Source: DASPRG01 sp963796125
Lineage (GTDB): Bacteria > Nitrospirota > Thermodesulfovibrionia > Thermodesulfovibrionales > SM23-35
Direction: 5' to 3'
Length of the DNA: 44,021 bases
Assembly (NCBI GenBank): GCA_963796125.1
Contig: CAWCKM010000038.1
Location: forward strand, 1 to 44,021
Part shown: positions 16,646 to 26,042 of the stretch, in pieces
Position numbering within the stretch: the stretch's first letter is position 1
Layout: every line of letters starts with the position of its first letter
Position numbers and translations under genes: made by a program
The notes under the pieces: generated by a model
The model's input: only the letters and a program-made list of their open reading frames with translations
The model's database searches: none
Told to the model about the DNA's origin: nothing

Positions 16646-17019
16646 TCTTATCCCTCCTTTCTCTATACTTAATGTGAATAAAACCAATTATTTCCCCATA
16701 TATTTACCAGGCATGCATTTCCCTATAAGTATCCTTTACGGGATTAGCTACACTTGGTATGGGCTGAACGCCCACCAGGGAATCTCAAAAAACTTTATAT
16801 TTTATAACAAAGGGAAATCTAATTTCAAGATTGTCTCTATGACATACGGATAAAAGAAAAATTATGTCTAACTTCCTTCATCCAGTCCATACCTGATTAT
16901 TACTGTTAGCATACGTATCATGTGAGAAAAATACCTACACATCAATGGGTCAAATTCCTACAACATAATCAGACTTTTACTGATACCATTATCCATTGTT
17001 CTCGTTCTACACTTAAAAG
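16646..17019. other. Non-coding stretch, nothing recognised
   Basis: 374 AT-rich bases between the divergent zinc-ribbon gene and msrA. No reading frame has a ribosome site or family resemblance, and I see no strong hairpin or promoter. It presumably contains both genes' promoters. Confidence 0.5.
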
Positions 17020-17595
17020 ATGCCTGGAAATAAAAACGAAAAATCTGATGTTCATCCCCAAAATCTGGAGAAGGCTACTTTTGCTGGAGGTTGTTTCTGG
17101 TGCATGCAAGCAGTCTTTGACAAAGTAAAGGGGGTGGTGTCTACTACAGTTGGTTATGCAGGAGGACATAAAGAAAACCCTGCTTATGACGAGGTTTGTT
17201 CAGGGAAGACAGGACATGCTGAGGCCATTGAGATCCTGTATGACCCTTCCCAGACTACCTATGAAGAATTGTTAGATATTTTCTGGAAAAATATTGAGCC
17301 AACCATGCTGAACAGACAATTTGTTGATTTTGGAACACAGTACAGGACTGTTATTTTCTACCATAATGAGGAGCAGAAACGTTTAGCTGAGGCTTCAAAA
17401 GCAAAACTTGAGAAGTCAGGGAAATTTTATAAACCAATTGTTACCGAAATACTGCCGGTTCCAATATTCTACAAAGCCGAGGAATACCATCAGCACTATT
17501 ACAAAAAGAACCCTATCAGGTATGAATTCTATGAAACTCATTCTGGCAGAAGTCAATACCTTAAAACAATATGGTCATCAGATGCAAAGAAATGA
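17020..17595 (+). CDS. msrA: Peptide methionine-S-sulfoxide reductase MsrA
   Basis: 191 residues. The motif GGCFWCMQ (C25 nucleophile, C28) is diagnostic; GYAGGHKENPAYDEVCSGKTGH, QYRTVIFYHNEEQ and YHQHYY complete the active site and family pattern. The enzyme reduces S-methionine sulfoxide in proteins, resolved by thioredoxin. There is no signal peptide, so it acts in the cytoplasm. MsrB is neither fused nor adjacent. It is a single gene with no strong ribosome site at ATG 17020. Together with the later thioredoxin-fold cluster it points to management of oxidative damage. Confidence 0.95.
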   Translation: MPGNKNEKSDVHPQNLEKATFAGGCFWCMQAVFDKVKGVVSTTVGYAGGHKENPAYDEVCSGKTGHAEAIEILYDPSQTTYEELLDIFWKNIEPTMLNRQFVDFGTQYRTVIFYHNEEQKRLAEASKAKLEKSGKFYKPIVTEILPVPIFYKAEEYHQHYYKKNPIRYEFYETHSGRSQYLKTIWSSDAKK

Positions 17596-17798
17596 AGGGG
17601 ATTTTTAAACCTACGACAAATATAAGTGAGCATTACAAGAGAAAAAAGGGAACAAATGAGTTTAATACGGAAAAACTGTAAGATAAAGACCTACAAAGCA
17701 AAGAGCAAGTTTCCTACAAAAAAATCAGACAAATTCTGATACCGCATTATCCATTTGTTCATTATCATATAAAAGTAAGTACAGTTTTTACCCCCCGT

Positions 17799-17827
17799 GA
17801 GGGGCCTCCCATACCCCAAGGCCCCTC
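17799..17827. repeat. GC-rich inverted repeat in intergenic space
   Basis: GAGGGGCCT (17799-17807) and AGGCCCCTC (17819-17827) form a 9-base stem with an 11-base loop between msrA and the converging cupin gene. The base content resembles the CCCTCCCC/GGGGAGGG elements elsewhere in the window. No further feature is seen in 17596-17858. Confidence 0.6.
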
Positions 17828-17858
17828 TCCCTCCTTTAATAAAAGAGTCTCCATTATC

Positions 17859-18191
17859 TCAAGCTGAAATCACATGAAGGTACAGAAGTTCTGTTTCTTC
17901 ATTTACTTTTTGAATGGCATGTACTTCTCCGGTCTCGACAATGAGCAACTGTCCTTTCCTGACTGAGATGATTTTCCCTTGTATGGAGAATTCAGCATTA
18001 CCCCGAATGCAGTAGAAGACTTCAACATAATCAGAATGTGCATGTTCAGATGCACTGTCACCTGGCTGAAGGATTATATGGTTTATATGCTTTATAAAGG
18101 GAAGTGGATCTCTTGCGAGGACCTTCTTTTTCAGCATCGGGTCATGACTGACCGGTTCATATGGAATGTCATGCAGGGAGAAGAGTTTCAT
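17859..18191 (-). CDS. Single-domain cupin protein
   Basis: 110 residues with cupin motif 1 at H50-A-H52-(X4)-E57 and a motif 2 histidine at H91 (TGEVHAIQKV), so a complete metal site is predicted. Glycines in IRGNAEFSIQGK fit the beta-barrel turns. Single cupins have many substrates (sugars, amino acids, hormones), so function cannot be assigned. It lies 71 bases downstream of the VOC gene on the same strand and may be co-transcribed with it. No good ribosome site is seen. Confidence 0.8.
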   Translation of the reverse strand: MKLFSLHDIPYEPVSHDPMLKKKVLARDPLPFIKHINHIILQPGDSASEHAHSDYVEVFYCIRGNAEFSIQGKIISVRKGQLLIVETGEVHAIQKVNEETELLYLHVISA

Positions 18192-18262
18192 GGTATAGAA
18201 TGATTTATCCCATAATCATCTGGAATTAAAATGCTTCCTCACGGGTTCCTCGGTATACATCA

Positions 18263-18868
18263 TTAATCTCCTGTCTTTTGGTAGTCTTTGTTCATTTGAT
18301 GAACCAGTTCGCTTCCAAACCCGGGGTAAATCATGCGCTCTTCCGGGGGAGTTATTTTTTCAACCCGAGGCCATTTATCAACCTGTGGCTCTGAGCCTTC
18401 CAGTGTTATCGGCGATGGAGCAGAGTCTGCCATGATCGGATTTTCATGAACATGTATGTCTTCAACATTGTGACTAAATTCAAGAGCAATACCGTTTGGA
18501 TCAAAGGTGTAAATGGAATGGATGAAGCCATGATCAATCACCTCAGATACCCAAAGTCCGGCAGCATCAAGCTTGTCCTTTAATATCCAGAGATCGTTTT
18601 CTGTTTCCAGGCCGAGAGAGACATGGTCAAATGCAACAGGTCCCTTTACAGCAACGCCAGCGTCTTTTTCTTGAATGGGTTTAACACCGGGCCATTCGAA
18701 AAAAGCAATACGATCGTAAGCCGATATTTCGAAGAAGTAAATCCGGTAGCCAGGTTTCCCCCATCCAATAACTAACCTCATCCCTAATAAATCTCTCCAG
18801 AATCTTATTGTGCTGTCCATATCCCCAGTGACCATTGAGAGATGGTTGATTCCCTTGAACTTTACCAT
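18263..18868 (-). CDS. VOC-family (glyoxalase/dioxygenase fold) metalloprotein
   Basis: Start at ATG 18868 behind AAGGAGGAG, giving 201 residues rather than 215. Two beta-alpha-beta-beta-beta repeats: residues ~6-62 (INHLSMVTGDMDSTIRFWRDLLGMRL) and ~78-130 (FDHVSLGLETENDLWILKDKLDAAG, then SIYTFDPNGIALEFS). Histidines in NHLS and DHVS and the glutamate of ALEF are the usual metal ligands. This is closest to glyoxalase or extradiol-dioxygenase-like members. A C-terminal tail of ~60 residues beyond the fold (from NVEDIHVHENP) is longer than usual. Substrate unknown. Confidence 0.85.
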   Translation of the reverse strand: MVKFKGINHLSMVTGDMDSTIRFWRDLLGMRLVIGWGKPGYRIYFFEISAYDRIAFFEWPGVKPIQEKDAGVAVKGPVAFDHVSLGLETENDLWILKDKLDAAGLWVSEVIDHGFIHSIYTFDPNGIALEFSHNVEDIHVHENPIMADSAPSPITLEGSEPQVDKWPRVEKITPPEERMIYPGFGSELVHQMNKDYQKTGD

Positions 18869-19041
18869 TGCTCCTCCTTTTCTCCAGAACAACCTGACAG
18901 ATTCAACCACTTTTTACCCATGTGTACTTGAAAAACCAGATTAGTTGTAATCTACAACCTTCCGAAAAGCCTGTCAAACGAAGTTCTCAGGAAAAATACC
19001 TCATATTCTGTTATAATTATGCCCGGCTCAGGTCATAGCTC

Positions 19042-19290
19042 ATGAGAGAAGAGACGATAATCGAGATTAAAAATATGGCAATGAAAATCTTCAATGCCTA
19101 TGAGGATTTTTATCTTGATAAAGATAAGAGAAAAATCTTTGATGATCTCTTTGACAGATATCTCACCCTTGTAGATATGGACAGATTTATGGACACTTAT
19201 GATGCTATTGTTTCGCTTGGCCTTACCCATCGTTTCGAATATGATCTCATGGTTAAGACCCTAAAGGATCAGTCTCTCATCTCTGACTGA
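19042..19290 (+). CDS. Hypothetical small helical protein
   Basis: 82 residues from ATG 19042, acidic and lysine-rich, probably all-helical, without cysteines or membrane segments (EIKNMAMKIFNAYEDFYLD, DDLFDRYLTLVDMDRF). I recognise no family. It ends 10 bases before the corrected end of the converging SprT-like gene, so the two do not overlap once that gene's frame is repaired. This supports both calls. Confidence 0.55.
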   Translation: MREETIIEIKNMAMKIFNAYEDFYLDKDKRKIFDDLFDRYLTLVDMDRFMDTYDAIVSLGLTHRFEYDLMVKTLKDQSLISD

Positions 19291-19299
19291 CCCTCCATT

Positions 19300-19985
19300 T
19301 CACTTGTAAATCCACCTTTTTTCCCATGAGACAGCTTTTGCATATTCCTTGTACAGACGCTCCCGCTTTCGAAATTCTGGAGAATGGATCGACCTCCTCC
19401 CGTTATTTTTCTCCCCCGCAAGATACTATGAAGCATTTCATGGTAAACAACATACCTGATAAAGTAATGAGGAACATTTTCTCTGTCCAGGACAGGGTGT
19501 ATCCTGATGGACTCAGTCTGTTCGCAGTAACTTCCCAGTGTCCGTTTCTTTACTATCCTCCGTGCCTTCCCTCTTCCCCAACTGATTGATGCTGTTATTC
19601 TCTCTCTGAAATATTCATTATTGAGATCATCGAAAATCTTTTTTAAGTTATAAAATCTGCCCTGTGTGCGGATTCTGGCTTGTCTGGTGTTTTGCTCCCT
19701 TTTTTTCAGACAGGTTTTGTTTTTGTTAATAAATTCCCTGATAAGTGGTGTCCGGCCCTGCCTTGTCTTGATGAAATCAGCCACTTCCCTGATAACCTCA
19801 TCCCCGGCATTGAGAAACATCCAGTGCATCCTGACAGAAGCAGAGGTGCCTTTTTTTCTTATTGAAAGCAGACTGTTAGAATTATCTGTTACAAAAAGAG
19901 AAATGCGTTTTCCCGTCATCTTCTCAAGATAATCCTTGAGGGTATCTTTGTTGCCGGAGAACTGCAGGCTCATTTGAAACATCAC
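19300..19985 (-). CDS. SprT-like zinc metallopeptidase domain protein (frame break near 19408)
   Basis: The HEMLH motif (H182, E183, H186) in RYVVYHEMLHSIL is the zinc site. Upstream, FDDLNNEYFRERITASISWGR matches the SprT-like core. As read, the frame runs on into low-similarity sequence to 19269. Adding one A in the A-run near 19408 switches to RRSIHSPEFRKRERLYKEY and ends at 19300. That frame supplies the expected third ligand (His) followed by Pro-Glu-Phe, so the shift is almost certainly an error. The protein then has about 228 residues. SprT relatives act on DNA-bound or ribosomal proteins; the role here is unknown. Confidence 0.7.
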
Positions 19986-20197
19986 GACTTATGTATTAAT
20001 CTATCAACATTCCATAAAGGTTTACAGGTAACCTTCACCCCTTGACAGGTTGGCGTTCGATGTTATCTGATGATACAAAAAGTTCCATACGTTTCCAATA
20101 ATATAGTATTTTGTCTTATAAGTATAGACAAAGTTCAGAAAGATCGAGATTGCCTAGTATATGACGCTTCACGTGGTTAAAAGGCATTCTATGCGGA

Positions 20198-20500
20198 ATG
20201 GATAACTATGGAAAAGGTTATCTCTTACTCGATTTATCCATCCATCAATTGCTGCTTCATGGTAAAATTGTCCCTATGGAAAAAACATCTCCGGAGAAGG
20301 CCAATGAAGAAAATATTAGGGGAATCATTGACAGCTTGCAGTGTGTTTTGAGCAAACATGAGAGCTGTGCAGAGTTAGTGGAATTTAAGGGCAATACGGC
20401 GGTCATTTTTTGTGGAGGGCCGTGCAGAAACTGCGATAACAGATGCATCGAAGAGGCGATTAAGGGAAGATTTCCAGATTTAGAGGTAATTATAAAGTAA
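20198..20500 (+). CDS. NifU C-terminal-domain-like small protein with a Cys-rich motif
   Basis: 100 residues from ATG 20198, or 75 from ATG 20276; neither start has a strong ribosome site. The C-terminal part (HESCAELVEFKGNTAVIFCG, then EEAIKGRFPDLEVIIK) follows the NFU/NifU C-terminal pattern, in which a Cys-X2-Cys carries iron-sulfur clusters for delivery. Here the motif is CGGPCRNCDNRC, with four cysteines instead of two. The usual upstream glycine-rich HGG is replaced by HESCA. An iron-sulfur scaffold or metal-binding role is plausible but not certain. Confidence 0.55.
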   Translation: MDNYGKGYLLLDLSIHQLLLHGKIVPMEKTSPEKANEENIRGIIDSLQCVLSKHESCAELVEFKGNTAVIFCGGPCRNCDNRCIEEAIKGRFPDLEVIIK

Positions 20501-20593
20501 CATTTTTAACTCTCAGGAATGTCTGATGGCTTGCCGCAAGGATGATTTTAAAACTATCTTTTGAAAAAAGCGAATAATTATGTAGCGAGACAG

Positions 20594-20920
20594 TTAACTC
20601 AGTTCTTCTCTGACAAACTCCAAGCCTGCACGGTACCTGTTATATTCAATTCTTACCGACCATTTTACAATAGAGCACACTGCTTCAAAGTCATTTACAC
20701 TTATCGCAGGATCAAAATAAAGGATGTTCCCCTTCTCCAGCGGGTAATCCGTCTCTATCCCGATTCCGCCCTCACTGATGTCAATAGAAACCGCCTCTCT
20801 ATGAATTGTCTTTACTTCTCCCATATATGATTCTCTCAGATAATATCGTATCTGCACAACAAATGGTTTTCTCTCATATCGACGCTCTATTGCATAAGAC
20901 GTGTCCTTTCCCTTTGCCAT
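20594..20920 (-). CDS. PilZ-domain protein (probable cyclic di-GMP receptor)
   Basis: 108 residues, ATG 20920. The c-di-GMP binding signature is present: an arginine-rich start (IERRYERKPF) and the D-x-S-x-x-G-x-x-x turn (DISEGGIGIETD), followed by a beta-barrel. It is a stand-alone PilZ protein without output domain. Such proteins bind c-di-GMP and act on partner proteins in motility, secretion or polysaccharide export, none of which is encoded nearby. Single gene, no clear ribosome site. Confidence 0.85.
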   Translation of the reverse strand: MAKGKDTSYAIERRYERKPFVVQIRYYLRESYMGEVKTIHREAVSIDISEGGIGIETDYPLEKGNILYFDPAISVNDFEAVCSIVKWSVRIEYNRYRAGLEFVREELS

Positions 20921-21100
20921 AGGATTGTCACTATTCTAAGATGAACGATCAAAGTTAAACTGTGATTTGAATCTCGCTTCCATCAACATCAACTTTCTTC
21001 TTGGGACCCCAGGCAGAAATTATTGAAGGTCACCGTGAGTATCAAAACCATGCTTTTTATGTCAAGGAGAGAAATGAGAAGTGAGAAAGGACCATGGCCA

Positions 21101-21667
21101 TCAGTTTCGTGCGGGCATGAAATCATGCACTGTTAGGATGTCATAAACAGGCAACCCCAGTTCTTCTACATTCTGTATGCCATTCTGTTCGCACCGGTCA
21201 ACCAGGACAATAGCCGCATCAACATTTAAGCCATGTTCTCTTGCAACTCTGATCGCCTTTATCGTAGAGGCTCCGGTAGTAACAACATCATCCACAATGA
21301 CTACATGATCACCGGGGATGACATTACCTTCTATCTGGAGTTTCATTCCATGTTCCTTTGGTTCTTTCCTGACCACAAAAGCCTGGATCGGTTCTCCTGC
21401 GTCATAGGAATATCGCGCAACTGCAAAAGCTATTGGATCAGCTCCCATGGTTAGCCCGCCTATAGCGCCGACCCGCAAGCCCGCTTCCTTTATCTTCTCA
21501 AAGACGAGCTTTCCGATAAGATATGCCCCCTCGGGAGAATAGGTGGTCTTTTTCATATTGAAATAATAATGGCTGACCCCTCCTGAAGAAAGCCTGTAAA
21601 CAGGTTTTTCGCTGTATTGAAATGATACTTGCCTGATAAGCCCTATGAGTCTTTCTTTCTCATTCAT
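21101..21667 (-). CDS. pyrE: Orotate phosphoribosyltransferase PyrE
   Basis: About 188 residues from ATG 21667; a TTG at 21706 would add 13. The PRPP loop VVIVDDVVTTGAST and the RKEPKEHG segment are family hallmarks; YRLSSGGVSHYYFNMKK is the N-terminal substrate region. It makes orotidine 5'-monophosphate from orotate and PRPP in pyrimidine synthesis. The next gene, transcribed away from it, is carB of the same pathway, so the shared 190-base spacer may coordinate both, but no common operator is obvious. Confidence 0.95.
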   Translation of the reverse strand: MNEKERLIGLIRQVSFQYSEKPVYRLSSGGVSHYYFNMKKTTYSPEGAYLIGKLVFEKIKEAGLRVGAIGGLTMGADPIAFAVARYSYDAGEPIQAFVVRKEPKEHGMKLQIEGNVIPGDHVVIVDDVVTTGASTIKAIRVAREHGLNVDAAIVLVDRCEQNGIQNVEELGLPVYDILTVHDFMPARN

Positions 21668-21774
21668 GGCTGGACAATTATATTGAATATCTGAAGGGAA
21701 AATCAAAAAAAATTCCCTGTCAATTATTTCCGGAGCAATGAGAGTGCAACAAAAGTCATATGTATTTGTTTGAC

Positions 21775-21803
21775 TTTACCTCCATTGGTTAAAACTCTAT
21801 AAT
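21775..21803 (+). promoter_or_regulatory. Promoter of carB
   Basis: TTTACC (21775-21780), a 17-base spacer and a perfect TATAAT (21798-21803) lie 57 bases before the carB start. Confidence 0.5.
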
Positions 21804-21859
21804 ATAGTCCGGTTCGATAAGGGGCACTAATTTCAATTAAGTGTATATGAAAAGTCATT

Positions 21860-24800
21860 ATGCCGAGGCGTGACGATATAAAGAAGGTAATGATCATCGG
21901 CTCAGGGCCGATTGTGATAGGCCAGGCCTGTGAGTTCGATTATTCAGGTACACAGGCGTGCAAGGCACTCAGGAGCCTGGGTTATAAAATTGTGCTTGTG
22001 AATTCCAATCCGGCAACGATCATGACAGACCCGGGAATGGCAGACGTTACCTACATTGAACCTCTCACCATCGAAGCCATGACGGAAATTATCAAAAAAG
22101 AAGGACCTGATGCCCTTCTTCCAAACCTGGGCGGTCAGACCGGCCTGAACCTTTCCTCCCGGCTTGCACAGACAGGTGTGCTCGATAAATATGGGGTGAA
22201 GGTCATCGGTGTTGAAGTAGACGCTATCGAACGGGGTGAAGACCGCATTGCCTTCAAGAAGACCATGAACATGCTGGGGATAGAAATGCCGAGGAGCAAA
22301 CCAGCCTTCAGCGTGAGCGAGGCTGAAGAAATCGTCAATGAACTTGGATTTCCTGTTGTCATCCGCCCGGCGTATACACTCGGCGGGACTGGTGGAGGTT
22401 TGGTGTACAATATGGAGGAACTGAAGAACTGTTGCAAGCCGGGGTCTTTCAGCAAGCATGGTCGGACAGATCCTCATCGAGGAATCAGTACTGGGATGGG
22501 AAGAACTTGAGCTGGAAGTCGTCCGCGATGCGAAAAACCAGATGATCACTGTCTGTTTTATCGAAAATATTGATGCCATGGGCATTCATACAGGCGACTC
22601 CTTCTGCTCTGCACCAATGCTCACAATTGACAGCGAACTCCAGAAGCGTCTTCAAAAATATTCATACGACATTGTTGAGGCCATCAAGGTCATCGGTGGA
22701 ACAAACATACAGTTCGCCCATGATCCAAAGACAGGACGGGTAGTAGTCATTGAGATAAATCCGCGTACATCACGTTCTTCTGCCCTTGCCTCCAAGGCAA
22801 CAGGATTCCCCATTGCGCTTGTCTCTGCAAAACTGGCAGGAGGTCTGACCCTTGATGAGATACCCTACTGGAGAGAAGGTACACTTGAGAAATATACACC
22901 TTCGGGAGACTATGTGGTGATTAAGTTTGCCCGCTGGGCCTTTGAAAAATTCCATGGGGTTGAGGATAAACTTGGAACACAGATGCGCTCTGTTGGCGAG
23001 GTAATGAGCATCGGTAAAACATACAAAGAGGCCTTTCAGAAGTCCATCAGGTCTCTTGAGATCGGGCGTTACGGACTTGGCTTTGCAAGAGATTTCAACA
23101 ATAAGTCTCTGAAGGAACTAATGGACCTTTTAAGTGAACCAACAAGCGAGCGGCAGTTTATCATGTATGAAGCCCTGCGAAAGGGTGCTCATATTCAGGA
23201 ACTCTATGAAAAGACATATCTTAAACCATGGTTCATTGAACAGATGAAGGAACTCGTTGAGCTTGAAGAATCAATACTTCAGCACAGAGGGAAAGAATTG
23301 CCTGATGATCTTCTGAGAAGGGCAAAAAGAGACGGATTTGCAGACAGGTATTTGTCTTTGCTCCTCGATATTCCAGAAAAGGAAATCAGGAAGCGCAGGA
23401 TTTCACTCGGCATTGTTCAGGGGTGGGAACCTGTACCGGTCAGCGGTGTGGAAAATGCAGCCTATTACTATTCAACATACAATGCTCCTGACAAAGTCCC
23501 TGTAAGCACACGACGCAAAGTAATGGTATTGGGCGGAGGGCCGAACCGTATCGGCCAGGGAATCGAATTTGATTACTGCTGCGTCCACGCTGCCTTTGCG
23601 TTGCGTGATGAAGGATATGAATCAATCATGGTCAACTGCAATCCCGAGACAGTCTCTACAGACTACGATACATCTGACAAGCTATACTTTGAACCCCTCA
23701 CTGTTGAAGATGTCCTGAGCATCTATGAGAAAGAAAAACCTGAAGGCGTTATTGTACAGTTCGGTGGCCAGACACCGCTCAATATTGCCAAGGAACTATC
23801 AGATGCAGGGGTGAAGATTCTCGGAACAACAGTGGAAACAATCGACCTTGCAGAAGACCGCGACCGTTTCCGAAAGATGATGAGAAAGCTCGGCATACCG
23901 CATCCTGAATCAGGAATGGCGATCAACCTTGAAGAGGCCCTTGCCATTGCAGGGAAGATAGGCTACCCCCTCATGGTACGGCCTTCTTATGTTCTCGGTG
24001 GGCGCGGAATGGAGGTTGTGCACGATGAGGAGATGCTCGGACATTATGTTGCTGCGGCTGTTGATGTATCTCCTGAACGGCCCATCCTGATAGATAAGTT
24101 CCTGGAAAACGCAATCGAGGCAGAGGCAGATGCAATTGCCGACGGCATTGATGCCTTTGTACCTGCCGTAATGGAGCATATCGAACTGGCAGGTATACAC
24201 TCCGGTGATTCTGCATGTGTGATCCCTCCGGTCAGTATTCCGCAAAAACATCTCAAAACGATTCATGAATATACAAGAAAGATCGCAATGGAACTGAATG
24301 TGGTAGGTCTGATGAACATCCAGTATGCAATTGCAAATAACAAAGTATATGTTCTTGAAGCCAACCCCCGTGCCTCTCGAACAGTGCCACTCGTATCAAA
24401 AGTCTGTAATATCCCTATGGCACGGTTTGCAACCCAGATCATGCTTGGCAAAAAACTTTCCGACCTGAATCTGAAACCGAAAAAGATCCCGCACTTCGGG
24501 GTGAAAGAAGCAGTATTTCCTTTCAACATGTTCCCTGAGGTAGATCCCCTCCTTGGTCCTGAAATGCGTTCAACAGGAGAAGTGCTTGGAATGGCTGATT
24601 CCTTTGGTCTTTCCTATTTCAAGGCTCAGGAAGCTACAGGGCTCCGTCTTCCCTCACAAGGTTCTGTCCTGATCACAGTTTATGACAAAGACCGGAAGTC
24701 TGTTCCTGAGATAGCGAGGCAGTTTCAGAAACTTGGATTCAAGATAAAGGCTACTGATGGAACCCGTAAATTCCTTGCTGAATGTGGAATCGAGACAGAG

Positions 24801-25061
24801 CATGTTCTCAAGATGCATGAAGGCCGGCCCAATATTGTTGATGCGATTAAGAACGGGGAGATTCAACTGGTCATTAACACACCGAGTGGAAAACTTGGGA
24901 AATACGATGATTCTTACATTCGCAAGGCAGCTATCAAGTACAAGGTGCCATACATCACGACACTGGCTGCAGCAAGTGCTGCTGTCAAGGGTATTGCCGC
25001 CTATAAGCAGGCCCATGGAGAAGTCAAGCCACTCCAGAGTTATCATGCAGACATAAAATAA
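21860..25061 (+). CDS. carB: Carbamoyl-phosphate synthase large subunit (frame break near 22429)
   Basis: The joined length of about 1066 residues fits CarB. Two ATP-grasp halves each open with IGSGPIVIGQACEFDYSG or LGGGPNRIGQGIEFDYCC; FPVVIRPAYTLGGTGGG and YPLMVRPSYVLGGRGMEV are the nucleotide-binding segments, and an MGS-like regulatory domain closes the protein. It makes carbamoyl phosphate for pyrimidines and arginine. The first frame ends in MEELKNCCKPG; deleting one A gives MEELKTVASRGLSASMVGQI and joins the next frame. carA is not adjacent; a HisF-like gene follows 28 bases later. Confidence 0.9.
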
Positions 25062-25089
25062 TTGACTCTGATTGGAGAAAGGAGAAAGT

Positions 25090-25854
25090 ATGGGCATTAT
25101 AAAAATCATGCCATGTCTTGATATGAAGGAAGGCCGGGTCGTCAAGGGAATCCATTTTGTTGATATCAGAGATGCTGGTGATCCGGTAGAAAATGCAGCC
25201 GTATATCAGAAGGAAGGTGCTGATGAACTTGCAATGCTGGACATTGCAGCAACGATCGAAAACAGGAAGACCAGGCTTGAATGGGTAAACAATGTCTCAT
25301 CTGTCATTGACATTCCTCTGACAGTCGGCGGCGGTATTGCTTCCCTGGAGGATATTGAACTCGTATTAAGAGCTGGTGCCGACAAGATTTCCATGAACAG
25401 CGCTGCTGTCAAAAATCCTGATCTTGTAAGAGAAGCAGCGGAAGAATTTGGTTCGGAGGTGATTACCATTGCAATTGACGGTCGCAGGAATAAGGAGATG
25501 CCTTCAGGATTTGAGCTGGTTATATCAGGCGGCACAAAACCAGTTGGGACAGATGCTGTAGCCTGGGCAAGACAGTGCGAGAATCTCGGTGCTGGCGTGA
25601 TCCTGCCGACAAGCATGGATGGTGATGGCACCAAGGCTGGATATGACCTGGAATTCACGAAGGCAATTGCAGATGCTGTAACCCTTCCGGTGGTTGCTTC
25701 AGGTGGTGCAGGGACGCTTGAACACTTTTACGAGGCTGTTGTCCAGGGAGGTGCTGATATTTTGTTAGCGGCATCGGTATTCCACTATCGTATCCTGAGC
25801 ATCAGACAGGTCAAGGAATATTTGAGGAGTAAAGGTCTGAAGGTTAGTCTGTAA
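25090..25854 (+). CDS. hisF: HisF-type cyclase subunit (imidazole glycerol phosphate synthase family)
   Basis: 254 residues from ATG 25090, set by AAAGGAGAAAG. The TIM-barrel catalytic acids are both in the canonical positions (D11 in MPCLDMKEGRVVKG, D130 in AIDGRR). LTVGGGI and VASGGAG bind substrate phosphates. In histidine synthesis HisF with the glutaminase HisH makes IGP and AICAR. Differences from textbook HisF include MPCLDM for the usual CLDV/CLDM context, and SMDGDGT where SxDRDGT is usual. It follows carB by 28 bases with no other his gene visible, so it could be the sole HisF or a paralogue with another ammonia-using role. Confidence 0.75.
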   Translation: MGIIKIMPCLDMKEGRVVKGIHFVDIRDAGDPVENAAVYQKEGADELAMLDIAATIENRKTRLEWVNNVSSVIDIPLTVGGGIASLEDIELVLRAGADKISMNSAAVKNPDLVREAAEEFGSEVITIAIDGRRNKEMPSGFELVISGGTKPVGTDAVAWARQCENLGAGVILPTSMDGDGTKAGYDLEFTKAIADAVTLPVVASGGAGTLEHFYEAVVQGGADILLAASVFHYRILSIRQVKEYLRSKGLKVSL

Positions 25855-26042
25855 ACCTCCTCTTATTTGCATAATCGTTGCGGACAGAAGATATAGTCAA
25901 TCCCTAAAGGTGTCTAATAGATTATAATTATAAATCAATAAGGGGAACCCTGCGACGGTAGAAATATTTTTCCGGGACTAAAAGAAAAACAAAGAAAATT
26001 TTGAATAAACCAGAAGAAAAAAATAGGCGATGAGGTTGTGCT

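Noticed and set aside
16593..16853. 86-codon plus-strand frame antisense to the zinc-ribbon gene
   Set aside because: No ribosome site, no family resemblance, and it overlaps a better-supported gene on the other strand.
20955..21090. Minus-strand fragment reading SAWGPKKKVDVDGSEIQITV to a stop
   Set aside because: It looks protein-like, but lacks an ATG, GTG or TTG start and a ribosome site after an upstream stop; too short to support.
22420..22470. Programmed frameshift in carB
   Set aside because: No slippery heptamer with a downstream structure is evident, and similar breaks occur in many unrelated genes here, so a base error is simpler.
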